Assembly: GCA_002449955.1 (NCBI GenBank)
Contig: DJYD01000031.1
Span: 1-42,308, forward strand
DNA: 42,308 nt
Origin: Lachnospiraceae bacterium UBA6987
GTDB lineage: Bacteria > Bacillota > Clostridia > Lachnospirales > Lachnospiraceae
Direction: 5' to 3'
Shown: positions 39,258 to 42,308 of the stretch, one piece after another
Position numbering within the stretch: the first letter of the stretch is position 1
Layout: each line of letters starts with the position of its first letter
Translations under genes and position numbers: made by a program
Notes under the pieces: model-generated
The model's input: only the letters and a program-made list of their open reading frames with translations
The model's database searches: none
Told to the model about the DNA's origin: nothing

Positions 39258-41241
39258 ACCAGATATAGATTTCCGCGCTCTGCGGAAGAAGCGTCAGCTC
39301 CAGCCTTCCGGTCGGCGTCTGCAGGTTTTTCCTTCCGAGGCTTGTGGTGAGCGCGCTCGAATGGAGCACGCGCGTGATCGTCACCGGTGCTATCCCCGTT
39401 ACGTCGCTCAGGTCAATGCTCACCTCAGCGCCTTCCGTTCCGGTATAGATCACCACGAGCGCCGCTTCGTCATGAAGGAATCTTCCGTAGACCGCGAGGT
39501 CCTCATCCATGATTACCGGAACCAGTGAGCCGGCCTTCAGGGCCGGGATATTTTTGTGCAGCCGCACGGCGTTCAGATAGAAATCCTGCAGGACGGTGTC
39601 TTCCTTTCCCCAGGGGAAGGGCCTGCGGTTGTCCGGATCGGTAAAGCCGCAAAGGCCGGCCTCGTCACCGTAGTAGATGCCCGGCGCGCCCGGCAGCGTC
39701 ATCTGCATCACAACACCCGCCCGCAGCAAAGCCTTGGAGACGCCTTTTTCCGCGTCATGGGCGCTTAAAGCGCCGAGCCTCCCCGTCACATGGTTCGTGC
39801 GGGAAAGGAAACGCGAGTGGTCATGATTGTCGAGCTCGTTTAAGGCTGTCTCCAGGGAGCGCCCGGGAAGTCTTGCCGAAGCAGCTTGATACCGGTACCA
39901 GAACAGCGTGCCGTCGCCCTCATCCTCCGGGCGGTAGCTGTCACTGTGCTTGTCCACACCGGTCAGGAATAGTGATACCGGATCCATGAATGCGTCGTAG
40001 TTCATCACGCTGTCCCACTCGTCGCCGCGCAGCCAGGAAGAAGCATCTCCGTAGTGTTCGGCCAGGATCAGTGCATCCGGTCTTGCCGCCCGCACCCGCT
40101 TTCTGAATTCCTTCCAGAAGGCATGGTTTGCCTCCGGGCTGTGGCAGAGGTCTGCAGCAACGTCAAGGCGCCAGCCATCCGCGTTAAAGGGCGGCGAGAT
40201 CCACTTTTCGGCAATGCGCAGGATCTCCTCCCGCAGCGCCTCCGAACCGTCAAGGTTCAGCTTCGGCAGGGTTTCGTTGTCCCACCAGCACTCATACTCA
40301 TGGTAGCCTTTTTCACGGAAATAGGCAGCCGATTCGCATTCTGAGCTCCACCATGCTCCCACTTTTCCGGTGTATTTGCGGTAAATTCCATATCTGTCCA
40401 TCCACTTATGGAAGTCTCCGCAATGATTGAACACGCCGTCAAGCACCACTTTCATACCACGATCATGCGCCCTTTCGATCAACTGAGAAAGCAGCGCATC
40501 GGAGGCGGCAAGATTGGCTTCCGAGGTCGTGCGGATCCCGTAACGATCAGGATTTTCCGCATCCTCGATGATCACGCCCAGGTGCGGATCCACGTGATCG
40601 TAATCCTGTGTATTGTATTTATGGCTTGAAGGCGAGACGAAGATCGGGTTCAGGTAGAGAACGTCCACCCCCAGGCCTTTCAGATAATCCAGATGGTCGA
40701 TAATGCCCTGCAGGTCCCCGCCGTAGAAGCAGTTGAAATCGCCTGCCTTCACCGGTTCCTCCCAGGATGCATGTCTGCAGGGTGCGCCGGTCGAATCGGT
40801 ATACTCTCCGTCAGCGGGGTCGTTAGCCGGGTCGCCGTTTGCAAAACGGTCCGGAAAGATCTGGTACCAGACGGCACCTGTCGCCCAGTCCGGCACCGTA
40901 AAATGCGGCAGCACGGTGAAGGGCTGCACTTCGGAAGCCATCTGCGAAAGTCCGTTTTTCCCGTAATACCAGACCGTCCCGTCTTCGGAAGCCGTGGTAA
41001 AGAAGTACTCGCCTCTTTCCCGCACGCCCTCCGCCTGCGCTTCATAATAGACGTAGATGCCGCGGGCACAGACCGGTTTCATTTCCCGGACCGATGCTTC
41101 ACCGTCTCTGACCAGATGCAAAGAGACAGTGGTTTCCGTCCCCCTGAGGACCCGGAACCGGACCGTAAAGGCCTCTCCTTCCCGGGGCTGCGCAGGGATG
41201 CGGAAATTCACTGTCTCGTCGCTGAAATACTGCAGGGTCAT
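39256..41241 (-). CDS. Glycoside hydrolase family 13 (neopullulanase/cyclomaltodextrinase-like)
   Basis: A 661-residue cytoplasmic alpha-glucan hydrolase, with no signal peptide. An N-terminal beta domain (about 1-115, CBM34-like) precedes the GH13 barrel. The catalytic residues are visible: nucleophile Asp360 in DGWRLDVAAD, acid/base Glu395 in LILAEHYG, and Asp474 in LDNHDHSR. VLDGVFNHCGDFH and the WYQIFPDRFANGD start are typical of neopullulanase and maltogenic amylase types, which cleave maltodextrins, cyclodextrins or pullulan. AGAGG lies upstream of the ATG. It stands alone between two gene blocks; no sugar transporter is adjacent. Confidence 0.92.
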   Translation of the reverse strand: MTLQYFSDETVNFRIPAQPREGEAFTVRFRVLRGTETTVSLHLVRDGEASVREMKPVCARGIYVYYEAQAEGVRERGEYFFTTASEDGTVWYYGKNGLSQMASEVQPFTVLPHFTVPDWATGAVWYQIFPDRFANGDPANDPADGEYTDSTGAPCRHASWEEPVKAGDFNCFYGGDLQGIIDHLDYLKGLGVDVLYLNPIFVSPSSHKYNTQDYDHVDPHLGVIIEDAENPDRYGIRTTSEANLAASDALLSQLIERAHDRGMKVVLDGVFNHCGDFHKWMDRYGIYRKYTGKVGAWWSSECESAAYFREKGYHEYECWWDNETLPKLNLDGSEALREEILRIAEKWISPPFNADGWRLDVAADLCHSPEANHAFWKEFRKRVRAARPDALILAEHYGDASSWLRGDEWDSVMNYDAFMDPVSLFLTGVDKHSDSYRPEDEGDGTLFWYRYQAASARLPGRSLETALNELDNHDHSRFLSRTNHVTGRLGALSAHDAEKGVSKALLRAGVVMQMTLPGAPGIYYGDEAGLCGFTDPDNRRPFPWGKEDTVLQDFYLNAVRLHKNIPALKAGSLVPVIMDEDLAVYGRFLHDEAALVVIYTGTEGAEVSIDLSDVTGIAPVTITRVLHSSALTTSLGRKNLQTPTGRLELTLLPQSAEIYIW

Positions 41242-41268
41242 CTTGTGACAACCTCTTCCTGTTAATTG

Positions 41269-41297
41269 ATAAAATCCTTCGCACTGCTCAGGATGTA
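41269..41297 (-). repeat. Intergenic palindromic repeat, family 1, degenerate copy 3
   Basis: On the minus strand CATCCTGAGC...GCGAAGGATTTTATC matches the ends of the copy at 29131-29196 but lacks most of the inner hairpin. ATCCT and AGGAT can pair, and TTTTAT follows, so it might weakly terminate ftsH transcription. Confidence 0.5.
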
Positions 41298-41318
41298 GAC
41301 ACTAGGGTGCGTTTCGGC

Positions 41319-42308
41319 TTACTGTGCCGTCTCGGGCGCGCTGCCCGAGGCCTCGGCAAATATGCGTTCAAATTCGATCTGGTCCAGCTTTTCCTTCACG
41401 ATCAGGGCTTCGGCGACGGCCTTTAAGGCCGCGCTGTTTTCGATCAGGATCGCCTTCGCCTTTTCATAGCAGTCATCCACGATGTCCCGGATTTCCTTGT
41501 CGATCAAGGACGCGGTCTGCTCGCCGTACTCACGGGTGTGGCCAAAATCGCGGCCGATGAAGACCTCGCCGTCTCCGCCGTAGTCGATCATGCCGACCTT
41601 GTCGCTCATGCCGTACTTCATGACCATGGCTTTGGCTCTCGCCGTCGCGTTCTTGATATCCTGGCTGGCGCCGGTCGTGATATCGCCGAAGGTCAGTTCC
41701 TCCGCAATGCGGCCGCCCAGATCCACCATGATCTGCTCGAGGATCTCGGTCTTCGTGTTGAACATCTCATCCTTTTCCGGCAGCGGCATGGTATAGCCTG
41801 CGGCGCCCACGCCGGTTGGGATCACGGAGATGGTATGCACAGGGCCTACGTGCGGCAGAACCTGGAAGAGGATCGCGTGGCCGGACTCGTGGTAGGCTGT
41901 GATGCGCTTTTCTTTTTCCGAGATCACATGGCTCTTCTTCTCGCCGCCGATCCCCACCTTGATGAAGGCCTTGTCCAGATCGGACTGAATCAGATACTGG
42001 CGGTTCTCCTTGGCAGCAAGGATCGCGGCCTCGTTCAGGAGGTTTTCCAGATCCGCGCCGGAAAAGCCGGCCGTGGTCTGCGCAACCCTCGCCAGATCCA
42101 CATCATCCCCTAAGGGTTTGTTGCGGGCATGGACCTTCAGGATCGCTTCACGGGCCTTCACATCCGGACGGGCTACACCGATCTTCCGGTCGAAGCGGCC
42201 CGGTCTCAGAATCGCCGGATCCAGAATGTCCACACGGTTTGTTGCCGCCATGACGATGATGCCGGAGTTGACGCCGAAGCCGTCCATTTCCACCAGCAGC
42301 TGGTTCAG
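41319..42308 (-). CDS. ftsH: ATP-dependent zinc metalloprotease FtsH (C-terminal part, truncated by window end)
   Basis: The last 329 residues of FtsH, the membrane AAA+ protease that degrades misfolded membrane proteins and regulators. The frame is open to the last base of the window, beginning within the LNQLLVEMDGF stretch after Walker B. Visible parts are the second region of homology ATNRVDILDPAILRPGRFDR, the zinc-binding HESGH (residues 140-144 of this fragment), and the third metal ligand region GASQDIKNAT. The C-terminal helix region is present. The N-terminal membrane part lies outside the window. It ends 77 bp before the GH13 gene. Confidence 0.96.
   Translation of the reverse strand: MNQLLVEMDGFGVNSGIIVMAATNRVDILDPAILRPGRFDRKIGVARPDVKAREAILKVHARNKPLGDDVDLARVAQTTAGFSGADLENLLNEAAILAAKENRQYLIQSDLDKAFIKVGIGGEKKSHVISEKEKRITAYHESGHAILFQVLPHVGPVHTISVIPTGVGAAGYTMPLPEKDEMFNTKTEILEQIMVDLGGRIAEELTFGDITTGASQDIKNATARAKAMVMKYGMSDKVGMIDYGGDGEVFIGRDFGHTREYGEQTASLIDKEIRDIVDDCYEKAKAILIENSAALKAVAEALIVKEKLDQIEFERIFAEASGSAPETAQ

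Noticed and set aside
1..42308. CRISPR arrays, IS elements, prophage or tRNA genes
   Set aside because: No regularly spaced direct repeats, transposase or integrase motifs, or tRNA-like T-loop sequences with cloverleaf pairing were found by reading the window.

Overview
The window reads as chromosomal core DNA from a moderately GC-rich Clostridia (Firmicutes), most likely a Lachnospiraceae relative. The grounds are Firmicutes-type Shine-Dalgarno sites before nearly every gene, consensus TTGACA/TATAAT promoters, the CdaA/CdaR c-di-AMP pair, ZapA, PlsY, a Zn-type S18, a monofunctional BirA and a Sapep/PepV dipeptidase. No phage, IS, CRISPR, tRNA or rRNA gene was seen. Genes are dense and lie in long same-strand operons.

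Layout. 1-1104: 3' end of a TRAP-type fused permease (+). 1192-6499 (-): a probable six-gene operon of two DUF1287 papain-like proteins, a Nudix hydrolase, a histidine phosphatase, an M28 peptidase and an RpiR regulator. 6624-6947 (-): zapA. 7102-12868 (-): a tightly coupled seven-gene operon of two uncharacterised membrane proteins, cdaA, cdaR, dtd, ruvA and ruvB. 13057-14903 (-): greA, a dus gene and a small conserved gene. 15060-16091 (-): rpsF-ssb-rpsR. 16307-17747 (-): rnpB, a small membrane protein and birA. 18081-18887 (+): a LytTR regulator with an NTF2/SnoaL-like N-terminus. 18954-24571 (-): a probable operon of pepV, a zinc-ribbon membrane protein, a double-TPM protein and a uridine-kinase-like protein. 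24749-25594 (+): dapF. 25654-30365 (-): the branched-chain amino acid ABC importer livJ-H-M-G-F, preceded by a leader peptide and terminator. 30724-31614 (-): an AraC regulator. 31745-35124 (+): serC-serA-DUF1015. 35238-36072: two small unrecognised genes in AT-richer DNA. 36182-39177 (+): plsY and a P-type ATPase. 39256-41241 (-): a GH13 alpha-glucan hydrolase. 41319-42308 (-): 3' part of ftsH.

The most rewarding signals are regulatory. (1) The liv operon has a perfect-consensus promoter with a palindrome across its -10. A 34-codon leader peptide rich in Leu/Val/Ile follows, with RNA segments able to form mutually exclusive pause, antiterminator and terminator hairpins; this is the layout of ribosome-mediated attenuation. 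(2) Just upstream of rnpB, a complete short transcription unit (promoter, perfect 8+2+8 palindrome at the start site, about 110 nt, strong terminator) has no convincing ORF and may be a regulated small RNA. (3) A 12-bp inverted repeat followed by a T-run overlaps the plsY promoter. (4) Two families of intergenic palindromic repeats recur, with three and two copies. (5) Two membrane proteins of unknown function sit at the head of the c-di-AMP synthesis operon, and paired DUF1287 proteins carry a calcium-loop-like motif.
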